19,295 bases of DNA from Saccoglossus kowalevskii (taxonomy: Eukaryota > Hemichordata > Enteropneusta > Harrimaniidae): assembly GCF_000003605.2 (NCBI RefSeq), contig NW_003133362.1, positions 69,035 through 88,329 on the forward strand. The letters are read 5' to 3'. Under the pieces are notes generated by a model. It did not search any database. It was given only the letters and a program-made list of their open reading frames with translations, and was not told where the DNA came from. Below are positions 1-10,700 of the stretch, one piece after another. The number at the start of each line of letters is the position of its first letter. The first letter of the stretch is position 1. The position numbers were made by a program, and so were the translations under genes.

Positions 1-505
1 TCCATGACAATTTATTTCACAATTGGATCAAAGATGGTCGACTGGCAGGCATCTTGTTTTGTTTTTTTTATGCGGTATCTTCGACGTGCTCTGTCAGTTT
101 TCATTCAAATTTGGCACATACATGTTAGGATGCATGTCCATGACAATTTGTTTCAAAATCTGGTCAAGGATGGCTGATTGACAGCCATCTGACTTTTTGG
201 CCTTACTACTATTTTTCCACAATTTATGTACGTACCATTTTCATTCGAATTTGGCACATACATCATACATATCAGTGTGTTTCATAATCAGATCAAAGAT
301 GGCCAAATAACGGCTGTTTTTATTTTTGGCCATATTGCTACTACACGAACACATGTTTTGATGTAAATAAACAATCTGTAGTATACGCCACTTGGCACTC
401 AAGTTTCAAGGACACGCTTGCGACAACCCCTCCGCTTTAATATGGCGAGCACAAAGAGAACTTTCAAAAATTTAACGGGGACTGTGTCATTTTCAATGAC
501 TTGTT
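1..505 (+). mobile_element. HINE/pearl-like tandem-repeat element, 3' part (copy 0)
   Basis: Repeated blocks of the type TTCATTCAAATTTGGCACA... followed by ATGG(C/T)CGA... occur two to three times in the first 320 bases. The 3' end is AACGGGGACTGT, then a hairpin at 486-500 (GTCATT-TTC-AATGAC), then TTGTT. The same terminal layout ends the other copies in this window, while the sequence after TTGTT differs in each. The element enters from beyond position 1, so its length is unknown. The region 330-470 is not shared with copies 1 and 2, so this is a related subfamily, not an identical element. Confidence 0.6.
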
Positions 506-1068
506 CTGCTTGTGTTTTGTAACCAGAGTCAGCCTCTATGTACTGAAGCTAGTCAGGCATGTCAACATGAGAAACGGACCATGAGTGGTGCAAGAATTTA
601 AGACTCAAATTTTGAGTATCATCAGGTGAGAGATAATAGCACAATTGGGTATGATGATATACGACTTTGACAGACTACTGGATGGATAATTCAGAATCGT
701 TATATCCTTATATCAGTATGGAAACTGTAGATTCTTTTAATGCACACAAATTCTAGACTACTCGAATGAGGTCTGGATTCAATCATTGTGTTTGCTATAG
801 ACTGATGTGGAAGTCCTGACTTCTAATGAGCTCTTAAAAGCAGTGGACACTGAACAGCTTATAGGCGCACTCATCTGGTTACTTACTATCAATCAAGGCC
901 TTTAGGAGTACAGAAAGGAGAGAGTTATGAGAGGTGGTCAATGAATTCCACATTAATGCACAGCACCAATTAATTACCAACACAGGTTCTGACCATGGCC
1001 ATTTCACTGTTAGAGATTGCGTACAATTAGGACAATCCCAGAGCCGATAACATGATACTGCTTATTTG
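506..1068. other. No gene seen between two repeat elements
   Basis: Unique-looking sequence with stops in all frames and no splice-flanked open stretch I could support. It contains nothing that matches the repeats on either side. Confidence 0.5.
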
Positions 1069-1104
1069 TCCCCGTTCGGACGCAGTCCGAAAACTGGGAC
1101 TTAT

Positions 1105-1134
1105 GTCCATCCGTCTGTCCGTCCGTGTGCGTCC
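1105..1134 (+). repeat. GTCY microsatellite of HINE copy 1
   Basis: The run is GTCCATCCGTCTGTCC followed by GTCCGTGTGCGTCC, a degenerate 4-base repeat just inside the 5' fold-back. The counterpart in copy 2 is the CGCACGCACGCACGGAC run around 13651-13691 on the other strand. Confidence 0.7.
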
Positions 1135-1892
1135 AGACCTGTATTTTAGAAATTCCTGGACCAATCACAATCAAACTTCACACATGCATCATACATGATA
1201 TTATACACATGCACATCAATTTGTTTCACGATCTGATTCAAGATGGCCAAATGGCGGCCATATTTGTTCTAACAATCATCAAAATCAAGCATTTCTCAGC
1301 TGTTTACAGATGGATTTTGTTCAAACTTGGTACATTTGTATACGTTGGACATTATAGGACCTTGATGCACATCATTTTGTTTTCAGATAAGATTCAAAAT
1401 GGCCGACTGGCTTGCTGTGACTGATTATGTTCAAATTTTAAATATTCATTATACATCATGTCATAGATATACAGATATATTGGTTTGACGATCCTATTAA
1501 AAAAGGCCAATTTTGTGCTAAAAAATCATCAAATATCAAGCATTTCTGGCATTTATGAATGGATTGGTACATACATTAGACATTACGGGTTCCTGATGCG
1601 AATTATTTTATTTTTTAGATCAGATTCAGAATGGCTGACTAGTGGCCATTTTGTTTTTTTAATGAATTTAATGAATAGGCTTCTAGAGCTATATCTCTGA
1701 CATGCTTTGACTGACTATGTTCAAACTGTATATACCAGAATTCATATACATGTATTCAACGGTATTTGACGATCAGATACAAATGGCAATAATTGAAATG
1801 TTAAACAATCATCATAATCATATTCCTGACATGTTTATATTTCAGCTATATTACTATAAACAAAACTATACATCTTAAATTCGATAACTAAG

Positions 1893-2306
1893 GCCATACT
1901 TTTATTATCCCTTGTTTCGCGAACCCTCCGAATGAACAGAAGCCGAAAATGAAAAAAAAAGAAAAATTTATTTCAGCGTAATTTATCGCGCCCGTTGACT
2001 TGTAAGCACAAAAAATATTATTTTTATCTTCATTTTTTTATCGTCCGCTGCATAACAAATCCAAGTTGCATTTTCGTGGGAGTATCATGATCAAAGTACC
2101 AAAGTCTTGCGCAGATGAGAAAACAAGGTTATATATAGAATAAAATTTTATTTTATTTCATTTCTTCTCTCCGATCAATGATCTCACTTACAATTCTTTG
2201 AGAATCAATTTAATTTAATTTGAGAATTAATTTTATTTTTTTCTCGCCCTCCTCAAAAAAATTGCTTTATAAAAACTCAAGAAACAAGGAATAAAAAAAG
2301 TCTGGC
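1893..2306. mobile_element. MITE nested in HINE copy 1
   Basis: The ends are imperfect inverted repeats of 29 bp with 24 matches (left GCCATACTTTTATTATCC..., right arm reads GCCAGACTTTTTTTATTC... on the minus strand). Comparison with copy 2 shows this stretch is missing there: copy 2 passes from GATAACTG directly to ACAGGGACTGTG, while copy 1 has the 414-bp block between the same flanks. It has no coding capacity. A clear target duplication was not seen, so the family is unassigned. Confidence 0.62.
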
Positions 2307-2337
2307 GAGACGGGGACTGTGCCATGCATGGCTTGTT

Positions 2338-3789
2338 GACCAGCTTTTCAGGAGTTGAACATGGTTACAAGATCCAAGTTTGCCAGGAAATCCACATTGA
2401 CACTGATGTTGTCAATGGGGACCTGGCAATACAATGTAGTAGCGAACATGTTGCAGCCGAGTACTACTGTGTTAATCACCATTTCAAGTTTATTTTCACT
2501 AAAATTCCATAAACAAATCTGAGGCTTTGTTATTCTGAAGACATAATCAACAAAAATAATATGATGCCATTTCCTGTGGAAGTTTTGAGTGGGAATTATT
2601 TGTGTGTGCGCTTTTGCAACCTTGATGCAAATTCTAATTGTAGCGTGATACCTATATGACTAATTCACTGGCATATTTTGTGAAGCAGGGTTCAATAAAA
2701 AAAATAGTTCGGATCCCTGCTCACTTTGCAATATTGAAGGTAGTAATTTAATACCTTCTGCAAGCAGATGGAAGCCCACCTCGTACTTCAAAATGCTGCT
2801 TTGTAAGACTTACCCTGAAACGATTGCGCGAGTTGCGCCCTTCGCGATGCTCGAAATTCAACCCACACCTGACAGATAGATGTAGTTTTCACTTCCCCCA
2901 ACTGTTTTTTGTCAGTACCAATCAAATTGCAGGAACGTCAGAAAGGGACAGCCATCAATAAGTAACCATTCACGGCAGAGTTTATTTCCACCCAATGTTT
3001 ATCATCTTCTTGAAAACAGTCTGTGATTTTTGCCGATAATGCAAACAGGGCTTTGATTGACGGTGTTACCATGACCACGAAAATGAATATTCATTGGAAC
3101 TCATTGCAAGGTGTGAACTTCACCAATTCACAGTACTGATCTTGCTGATGAAACATACACTACTTTGTCGGGCGTTAGTATTGTCTGATGCTGTTTGGCC
3201 GGCGAAGGTGCCAGTCACATCTACATGTCAGGTATAGGATATTCAATAAATGTCAGAATCTAACTCATTTTCCAAAGTCAAATCTCTGTTTGTGTAAACT
3301 ATCCTTTCATATAGACAAGATGAAAGACTTTTCACTCTACTCAGAAACCCCCCCCCCCCCCAAACAAAGGCTGGGTTCGAACTCTGAGCACACAGTGATT
3401 TCAGACATTTTAATTTATGTATGAATATTTATAATTAGATCATTATGCAGATTTTACAAGGTCCACCTATCAGTATGCCAAAAAAAATCATACAAGGGCT
3501 TTATCCTATGATTAGTATCACTGTCACTTATATATCAATATCAACAAAGTCCTGGTTTAACAGATTTTATTATCTTTTTAATCATGGTATTACATATTTC
3601 ATGCATTGGTCCCAATATTACAGTTGTACAAACTGAAATGAAATGAAATGCACTGTCCGCCATAATGGATTTTTTTGAGTGATCTACATGCCTCCAATGA
3701 CCCTTCTGCAGCATGCTCATTTCTGAAGCAACTTCAGTTCCAATATCTAACATATTGAAGGTATAAAATTCTGATCAAACAGACAAATG
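2338..3789. other. Intergenic, no gene recognised; contains a 14-base C run
   Basis: I see no exon I can support on either strand; the longest open frames are below 80 codons with no recognisable product. A C14 homopolymer sits at 3348-3361. A short CpG-rich patch lies near 2820-2855. A GAAAT triplication is at about 3636-3650. Confidence 0.5.
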
Positions 3790-4495
3790 GTTCGAGGAAA
3801 GAATCATGATCTACTTTGCTGAAGGTACACTTCTAATAGAAAATGGAGCATCCATGACTAATGTCTGAAGTACATTTCTGAGCCTCAATGACCATTGGCG
3901 AGGAATCATGATCTATTTAAGCTCAAGGTAGACTTCTGATAGAAGATAACAGCTTCCACAGACAATGTTTTGGGGAAGAAGTCATGACCTACTTCTATTA
4001 GAGGTAAACTTCTAATAGAACCTTCATAACCACTGGTCTGGACAAGAAATCATGATCTATTTAAGCTCAAGGTAGACTTCTGATAGGGGAAGAAGTCATG
4101 ACCTACTTCTATTGGAGTTTAAACTTCTGATAGAAGACTAGAACCTCCATGACCACTGGTCTGAACAAAGAATCATGATCTATTTAAGCTCAAGGTAGAC
4201 TTCTGATAGAAGATTAGAACGTCCATGATCTATTTCAACTTAATTAAGGTACACTTCTAATAGAGGGTAACACTTCTTAATGGTTTGAGGGTGGAATCAT
4301 GATCTACTTCAGCTGAAGGTACACTTTTGATAAATGATAGAGCATTCATGACCAATAGTTCGTGGAATGAATCATAATTCACTTCATTAGAAGTACACCT
4401 CTGATTGAAGATTAGAACCTCCACAGCCACTTCTTCAAAGATCATTTCTACTTCTTTTTGATCAAGGCACACTTCTGATAGAAGATTCACCAACT
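3790..4495. repeat. Minisatellite array of about ten degenerate units
   Basis: The core AATCATGATCTA(C/T)TT...AAGGTA(C/G)ACTTCTGATAGAA recurs from about 3801, 3902, 3980, 4047, 4094, 4169, 4225, 4295, 4368 and 4440, with spacing of roughly 46-100 bases. Two flavours alternate in part of the array: AATCATGATCTATTTAAGC and GTCATGACCTACTTCTATT. Each core contains an imperfect palindrome (TTCTA-A/G-TAGAA). It lies 1.4 kb beyond the stop codon of the CPAMD8-like gene. No coding sequence is present. Confidence 0.8.
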
Positions 4496-5941
4496 TTTAG
4501 AATAATCAAGACCCCATGGACAAGTTAAATTCTTAAACTTTTTTCAAATAAAAAAGTTAAAGATTTGAAAACATTCATATAAATACTAAGTTGTTGTGAC
4601 TCTTGTCTTAATTGACCAGTCTATCACACAGTGCACATGTTTGTGTAAAGCTACAATGTATTTCACACATTAAGCAATGTGATGTGATGACTTTCACTTC
4701 AACTGATATTTGACATTTTCTAATTTTTCATGACGGAAAAATCCATTATGGCTATCAAGGCATAATTCCATTAAAGCTATCAGGGCAGCATGTGCCTTCA
4801 ATATGTAGAATTTATAATGTATTTAATATTAAAATATCATAAATATGAAACATCACATGCATATTTACAAGCCAACTATGTCACACCAGTTCTAAAACAG
4901 TTGAAAAATACTTAAGTAATGAAATTCTTATTACCTAATAATAAAATAGAACAATATACTAAATAATCATTATGAAGGGTTAGTCACCAATTATTGGCAA
5001 GCAGTGAATTTAGTGCATTATAATATAACATGATGCAGCAGTTTAATTATCTGCCACACTGTTCTAGCAAATAATAATTGAACACTGTGCATCAACAAAT
5101 AATTTATGAGGATACAGATGTTTTGATAATTTCTTTGTTAAAATTTGAACCAAACAGAAATAATTTACCATTGTTTGCTTTTTTTGAGTAAGCATGGCAA
5201 AGTATTTTATGACAGATGACAGAAGTCAACTTTGGCATTAACAGGTTAATAGTAAGCCATGTGGAGTTATGGAAAACCTTTTCTTATTGAAGGTACATCA
5301 GAAGAGAAAGCCCATATTTTGTATTATCACAAACATAAAAAATACAATTTCTAGGAAGTATAATAATTTCACAGAATATTATAAAACTTAAATGATAGTT
5401 ACAGGATATAATAAAAAATAAGTATTCATATAAACATACCTGACTGAAATATTTTGCATATAATCATTATTCATCAACTGAGAATTTCTCAGTCAAATTT
5501 CAATCAATTTTCTCTTTCACAATCCTCTCATAAATATTACAAATTTACCTTAAAAATACTTTTTCCACCTTTATGTAGAGCCACCCAATTTGTTAAACGT
5601 ACAAGAGTGTACATTTTGATGGGATAAGCTAGCACCTGGAAGTTGAGGTTGTTGTTTTTTTTGATTCAACAAGACATCATATAGGATGGCACAACCAAGG
5701 AATTGAGATAAAATTGGTTAGTCCATTGGAACACTTTAAACTTCATGCAAAAATGTCCAAATCTTGCTAAATAACAGACTGAGTCTGTAATTAACTGTAT
5801 ATAATGTGTATATATATATATGTGTATAAGATCATATTTAACACATTCTTCAAACTGACGCTTTCAGAAATCTTGTAAGTCTTGTCTCAAAGCTCGTTTC
5901 AAAACTGTTTTCAATCATACTAACCATGTGCACTATAGTTC
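4496..5941 (-). other. 3' flank / probable 3' UTR region of the CPAMD8-like gene
   Basis: Very AT-rich sequence without a supportable gene. By eye there is no minus-strand AATAAA in this stretch. ATTAAA variants occur at 5042-5047 and 4822-4827 and are candidate polyadenylation signals. A TA/TG dinucleotide run lies at about 5805-5830. Confidence 0.4.
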
Positions 5942-7789
5942 TTATAGCCCTAGTGGAAAATTGTCAAACTCATCAAACTCTTCAAATGCCTTCAAGCTCT
6001 CGTAACTACCATAAACTGAATCATAGTCATTTTCCCAGGCAGTTTCCTCAACTGGAAACCTATCTTCAATTAAACTGTAAGGCACAGGATTGCTTTCTTT
6101 GAGTGGTTTATAGCCATCATCCCAAACAACTTCATCTACTAGATCTGGAAGCTCATCAGAATCAGTGAGGAGCTGTTTTTCAACTTTGTGGGGAACATAA
6201 GAGTTATCTCCTCTGTATGAAAGTTGAAAAGGTGCATGTTTATACTCGGTAAATTCTGGCATTTGAAATTGAGCATCATCTAATTCAACTGGTAAGGGTT
6301 CAGGATTGAACTCAGCTAGGACAGGTTTTCTCACACGATCAATAGCAACAGGATGATCAAACTCCCGGGCTGACTTCTCTGTATGTACAGGGTTCATAGT
6401 AACATGTTCAGGTTCTTGTTGGACCACTACTTCATGTTGAGGTTCCATGAAGTTGGGGTCAAACTCAATTAAATCACGTTCCCTTACAGCATCAACTGAA
6501 TCAGAGTAACCAATTTCTTCATCAAGCGATGTTATTACAGTCTCGGATACTTTGGCAGCAATATCAGGCTCTTGAAACACTATCCTATGTTTAAATTCTT
6601 TTTCTTTGACTGACTCTGTATGTGCAGGGTCTATAGTAGTATGTGTTGGCTCTTCGACCACTATTTGGTGTTGATGTCCCTTGGAGTTTGAATCAAGCTC
6701 AACAAAATCATGCTCCCTCACATCATCATGGTGAACGCTTTCTTCTCCAAGTGATTTTATGACAGTTTCAGGTACTTCGGCAGCAATAATGGGTTCTTGT
6801 AACACTAGCTTGTGTTTAGATTTCATATGTGTGGGTTCCCGCAATGCATCAATTAAATCAGGAGTTTTTCTTGCTGCATCCAGTGGATAAATGTAATCAT
6901 ATATTGCTTGTTTATACACATTTTCTGCAGGTACAGGTACTTTGGAAGAAAGAATAGGTTCTTGCAACACTGTCTTAGATTCAGGTTCCAAAGCTGTGGG
7001 ATCAATCTCAGGTAAAATAGGTTTTGTCTTTGCATCATCATAATCAGGAAAATCTTCTTCAAATGTTATATTAGCCTCAGCAGGTTTCAAAAGCTCTATA
7101 GCTGCAGGAACATGGTTAGTACTAGTTTGCCCTTCTGTCAAAACAAAGTCAGGTTTGTGTATCTCTGTATTATTCTCTGACTCTATAGAGAAGTTCATAA
7201 ATACATTGAGGGAATCTTCTGTACGTTCAATAGGATTCATATCATCTTCATTTGATGAGATATCAGAATTCTGAGTAGTGTTTGCAAAGTGTTCATTCAC
7301 ATGTGAAGTTCCTTCCCTGTCAAGAGGCACTCTGATCTCAGACACAGATGTATCTTGACTCTGGTTTGAAGATTCAGTGATGTGAACAGCAGTCTTAACT
7401 TCTGTGTATATTGTCTCATTCACCAGTCCATCTGAATTCTCTTCTTTCTCACTAGCAGGTTTAGTTTCATTTGATACTACACTGATTGTTTTCATGTCTT
7501 CGTAATTCTCATCACTTTCAATTCCATTCTGTGTTTCATTCATTTTGCTTTTATCACTATTTCCTGGCATATTTTGGGTTAAATTGTTATTGTCTTTTGA
7601 TATATCTTCTTTAACTAGAGGGTGCCCAGTTACCTGAGACATATGTGTCGTACTTTCTGTTATCAGATTTGTTATGGTTTGTAATAATGTCTTAGATATG
7701 TTTCTGTATTTTCCTGGTGGTGATGTTGTTGTCTCATTGTTAATCCCAATGCTAGTTTCATTCATTTCTTCAAGTGGTTCAGTGATATT
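5942..7789 (-). CDS. CPAMD8-like: Exon 8 (terminal): long acidic glycosylated and repetitive tail
   Basis: A strong polypyrimidine acceptor (TTTCTCTCTACAG) at phase 0 opens 615 codons ending in TAA; the reading frame stays open for 1.85 kb in AT-rich DNA, so it is real coding sequence. It covers residues 403-1017. The first ~275 residues are Thr/Ser/Asn-rich with 13 N-x-S/T sequons. The next ~230 residues hold a degenerate repeat built around V-[VL]-x-[QE]-E-P (TVLQEP, LVLQEP, IVVEEP, IVFQEP, VVQQEP), including two clear ~77-residue units starting KHKLVLQEP and KHRIVFQEP. The C-terminus is very acidic ([15 protein letters not shown]). There is no cysteine, transmembrane helix or GPI signal visible, so it is probably disordered and extracellular. 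I recognise no domain. A separate gene fused by misprediction is possible, but the splice phase and shared composition with exons 6-7 argue against it. Confidence 0.82.
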   Translation of the reverse strand, partial: NITEPLEEMNETSIGINNETTTSPPGKYRNISKTLLQTITNLITESTTHMSQVTGHPLVKEDISKDNNNLTQNMPGNSDKSKMNETQNGIESDENYEDMKTISVVSNETKPASEKEENSDGLVNETIYTEVKTAVHITESSNQSQDTSVSEIRVPLDREGTSHVNEHFANTTQNSDISSNEDDMNPIERTEDSLNVFMNFSIESENNTEIHKPDFVLTEGQTSTNHVPAAIELLKPAEANITFEEDFPDYDDAKTKPILPEIDPTALEPESKTVLQEPILSSKVPVPAENVYKQAIYDYIYPLDAARKTPDLIDALREPTHMKSKHKLVLQEPIIAAEVPETVIKSLGEESVHHDDVREHDFVELDSNSKGHQHQIVVEEPTHTTIDPAHTESVKEKEFKHRIVFQEPDIAAKVSETVITSLDEEIGYSDSVDAVRERDLIEFDPNFMEPQHEVVVQQEPEHVTMNPVHTEKSAREFDHPVAIDRVRKPVLAEFNPEPLPVELDDAQFQMPEFTEYKHAPFQLSYRGDNSYVPHKVEKQLLTDSDELPDLVDEVVWDDGYKPLKESNPVPYSLIEDRFPVEETAWENDYDSVYGSYESLKAFEEFDEFDNFPLGL

Positions 7790-10700
7790 CTGTAGAGAGA
7801 AATACAAAAAGATTAAAAGTGAAAAAACAGTAGTTTTTGCTCATTAATGAAATGGAATGTTATCCAATGGCACTGTGTTATACACAGACATGGGTCCTAT
7901 AATATTGGGCTGGAGCAGTGTTATTAACACAATAATTCACTGTACTGTGGTCTAAATAATGTGCCTGCTGACTTCAGATATAACTGATGTAACCTAGCCA
8001 TTCACCACTGACAACATACAATAGACAGTAACATAGATGACCAGATGTTCATCAATATTAGTTTAAACACTAATCTCACCTGTAAATTGCCCGTATCCAC
8101 ATCATTAACATCTGTAATGTTTTCATTTATGTTATTATAATCAATCTCTTCACTGTCATTCACAATATTTCCTTGCTTATCTTTCTCTACAGACAGTGTT
8201 GCAAATTTTCTGTCACTAGTTTGGGTAGGTTCTACGGTGACATTAGTTGCAGGATAATCTGTAATACCTGTCAATATTATAATCAAAATTTGATTTATTG
8301 TTGTGTTACTCAGATCAACTGACAAAGATAGAATTGGTTACAGACTTGGTAGATAACTACCTTGTAGACATCCTTATTGTATATATGTGGTATGCTGCAC
8401 CAGTTTGCCAAACCTAATATTATGTTTGGTAATCTGGGCAGGATATACTCTTAGACATGACATGATTCATCTGAACTTGTAGATATTAAACATAATGATT
8501 TGGAGCTTTTTTCACTACCATTTTATATCTTGAAATTGCTTGACAAGCTAAATATTATTAACCATTTAACACACAGACTAATCATGACTCATTTCATGGT
8601 AAATTTGGCCAATGTCACAAATAAGGCACAACTTTATTTTAATAATTTGGAAGTATTCATCACAAACAAATGTAAAAGTATACATAGAACATTGCAGAGG
8701 GCTGAAAATATCAAATGAATCAGATGTAAAATGTAGTCATAGTAGCAGGATAGGTTACCTGGTTTTGTTATATTATCAGTATTATTGAATAATGGTGTTT
8801 CAGATTCTTCTTCTGGCATGGTAATATTCTCTCCCAAATTATCTTTTGGAGGTTCAATTCCATCATCTGTTATTGGGTAAGTGAAGAATCGATCATCATC
8901 AGGACCAAATCCAGAACTCACTTGTGTCACTTGTTCAGTTGTTCTATCAAAACCAAATTCATTTTCTACTTGAATAAAAACAAGACATAAAAATGTGTTA
9001 CAATCCCTGTCTTTAAATGTAAGATACATAACCTAAGATATCATAAATAAAACTTGTCATGTTTGTATTGTATCAATGAAAAAAACTAAGCTTCATGTAT
9101 ATAAAACTTGCTCAGTCCACATTGTAGAAGTTTGCTACATTGAATCTGATCACAAAAAATGTGTACCATTTCTGGGGGGAAAGAAGTGTAAAATTTTAGT
9201 AGTAGAAACAACCCACTGAATCTTACCTGCACATACGATGTATGGCATTACGTGTAAATCAATATTTTCTTTACACGCCATCAATTCCATTTTACATAAA
9301 TTACCATAAATGATTCCATCATTGGCACAAACAGGTGGTCCATCATCATTGCAATCACTGATACAAGCACAACGAGGTACTATGTCATTCATTTGCTGGT
9401 CACATCCAAAGATAGAGTTACAGCTTCTATCTACATGTAGCTGTTCATCTACATAGGCTAGGAAAACAACATCATACATGAAATTAAAATCCTAATCAGC
9501 CAAGTCAAACAATATTTTCTATCTATAAAAAAAATTATCTTATATTTATCCATCTTTTCACACATCTTTTTCATAATATAGTTTGATGGAACATAAGAAT
9601 GTCACAGTCCAACTCTTGTTCTACTATGACAAATGAACAGTCAGCATGTATATGCTCCTTTTGTACAAGTGCATGCTCCAGTTTTACATAGTAGTTTTTC
9701 CACAAGTTCCCTCTTTTTATCACAAATTCACAAAATAGTCCTGTCTGCACTTTTCTTTAGAAGTTTGGGACAAAAATAGCCAAATTTTTTGCATTAAAAT
9801 TTATTCAAAATTTGTCTATTGGATTCAAAATTATGGTTCATTTCAAGAAATATTAAAGAATATAATATTAAAAGTTCAGAAAAATTTGGGCAGCAATGTT
9901 GAAACGGATAAAAATAGATGATTTTCATCAAACAAACTTACCTGCAAGTTGGCAAACTCAGGTATGATCACAGTAGCATTAAATCAACTATTATTTATGT
10001 GTCAAAACACATTTGTTTGTTTTTTGTATCATGTTTGACTCAAACTGGACTGTGTGAATTTGTGATAAGCTGACTTGAGCAAAAAAAAAATTTTTTTTTT
10101 CCAGATATACCGTATTACCCCGGGCAAGCGCCCACCCCCTGTTTTCACAAAAGTTACATGTTGGGGACATCCTCGGTTAAACGCCCAGGGTGATTTTTAG
10201 CCAAGAACGGGGTCAACAATAAAGTTTTATTTGTCAAAAACGAACGCGTTCAATTTATTTAAATAGTGTGTTTGTTACGGTAGTTCTCTTTTTGGAGTGT
10301 GTGGTGGCCCTGAAAAGGACCGTTTTGTTTGTGTTTTTACGTCAAAACTCATTGGAACTTTACGACGTAAGATGAACCACGCATCATGTGGCGCACACGT
10401 TCTGCTTTCTCTTCATTCACGATGAATCCAATATTGCAACGATCCATACCTTGGTGAGTGGTTTGAACCGGGGGTTTGAAGCACTTAGCTTTGTTCAAAA
10501 CGTAGCATTTCGCTGACTGTGAATCCATAACGGGAGCTAGCACTTTTGAGACATCACGTCGTAAACTTGCTACTTTCTTTCCATCCTTCATCACAGCATG
10601 TGGATTATTTTTCAGTTGTTGAAGAAAAAACATTTTGCCGACCTCAAGTCCATTACGTTAACCATAATGAGGCATGCCGACGATGGGAACTTGTTGCATC

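Larger units (their letters stand above)
1069..2337 (+). mobile_element. HINE/pearl-like non-autonomous element, complete copy 1 with nested insertion
   Basis: The 5' end is a fold-back block at 1069-1100 (GTCCCCGTT ... AACTGGGAC) with a perfect 7-bp hairpin inside it (TTCGGAC-GCA-GTCCGAA, 1075-1091). A GTCY-type microsatellite follows at 1105-1134. The body is tandem ~150-bp blocks with AAGATGGCC... cores. The 3' end is CGGGGACTGT, the 12-bp palindrome GCCATGCATGGC (2321-2332) and TTGTT. Subterminal inverted repeats, internal tandem repeats, a GTCY microsatellite and a 3' hairpin are the known layout of Helentron-derived HINEs (mini-me in flies, pearl in bivalves). No protein is encoded; the short open frames inside are incidental. 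A 414-bp MITE interrupts its 3' part. Confidence 0.65.

Noticed and set aside
1125-1700. Two plus-strand open frames of 99 and 71 codons
   Set aside because: They lie entirely inside the non-coding tandem-repeat HINE copy 1, and their peptides simply reflect the repeated DNA units. The same applies to the frames within 12463-13823.
2812-2880. CpG-rich patch after a possible CTTAC (minus-strand donor), suggesting an exon
   Set aside because: No open frame with a matching acceptor and no recognisable peptide on either strand.
6853-7062. Minus-strand 69-codon frame
   Set aside because: It overlaps the 1848-nt terminal exon in another frame on the same strand; it is a shadow.
9590-9610. Possible fifth HINE 3' end (minus strand GGACTGTGACAT...ATGT)
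   Set aside because: The stem is only partly paired, the TTGTT is missing and AACGGGG is not present upstream; too degraded to call.
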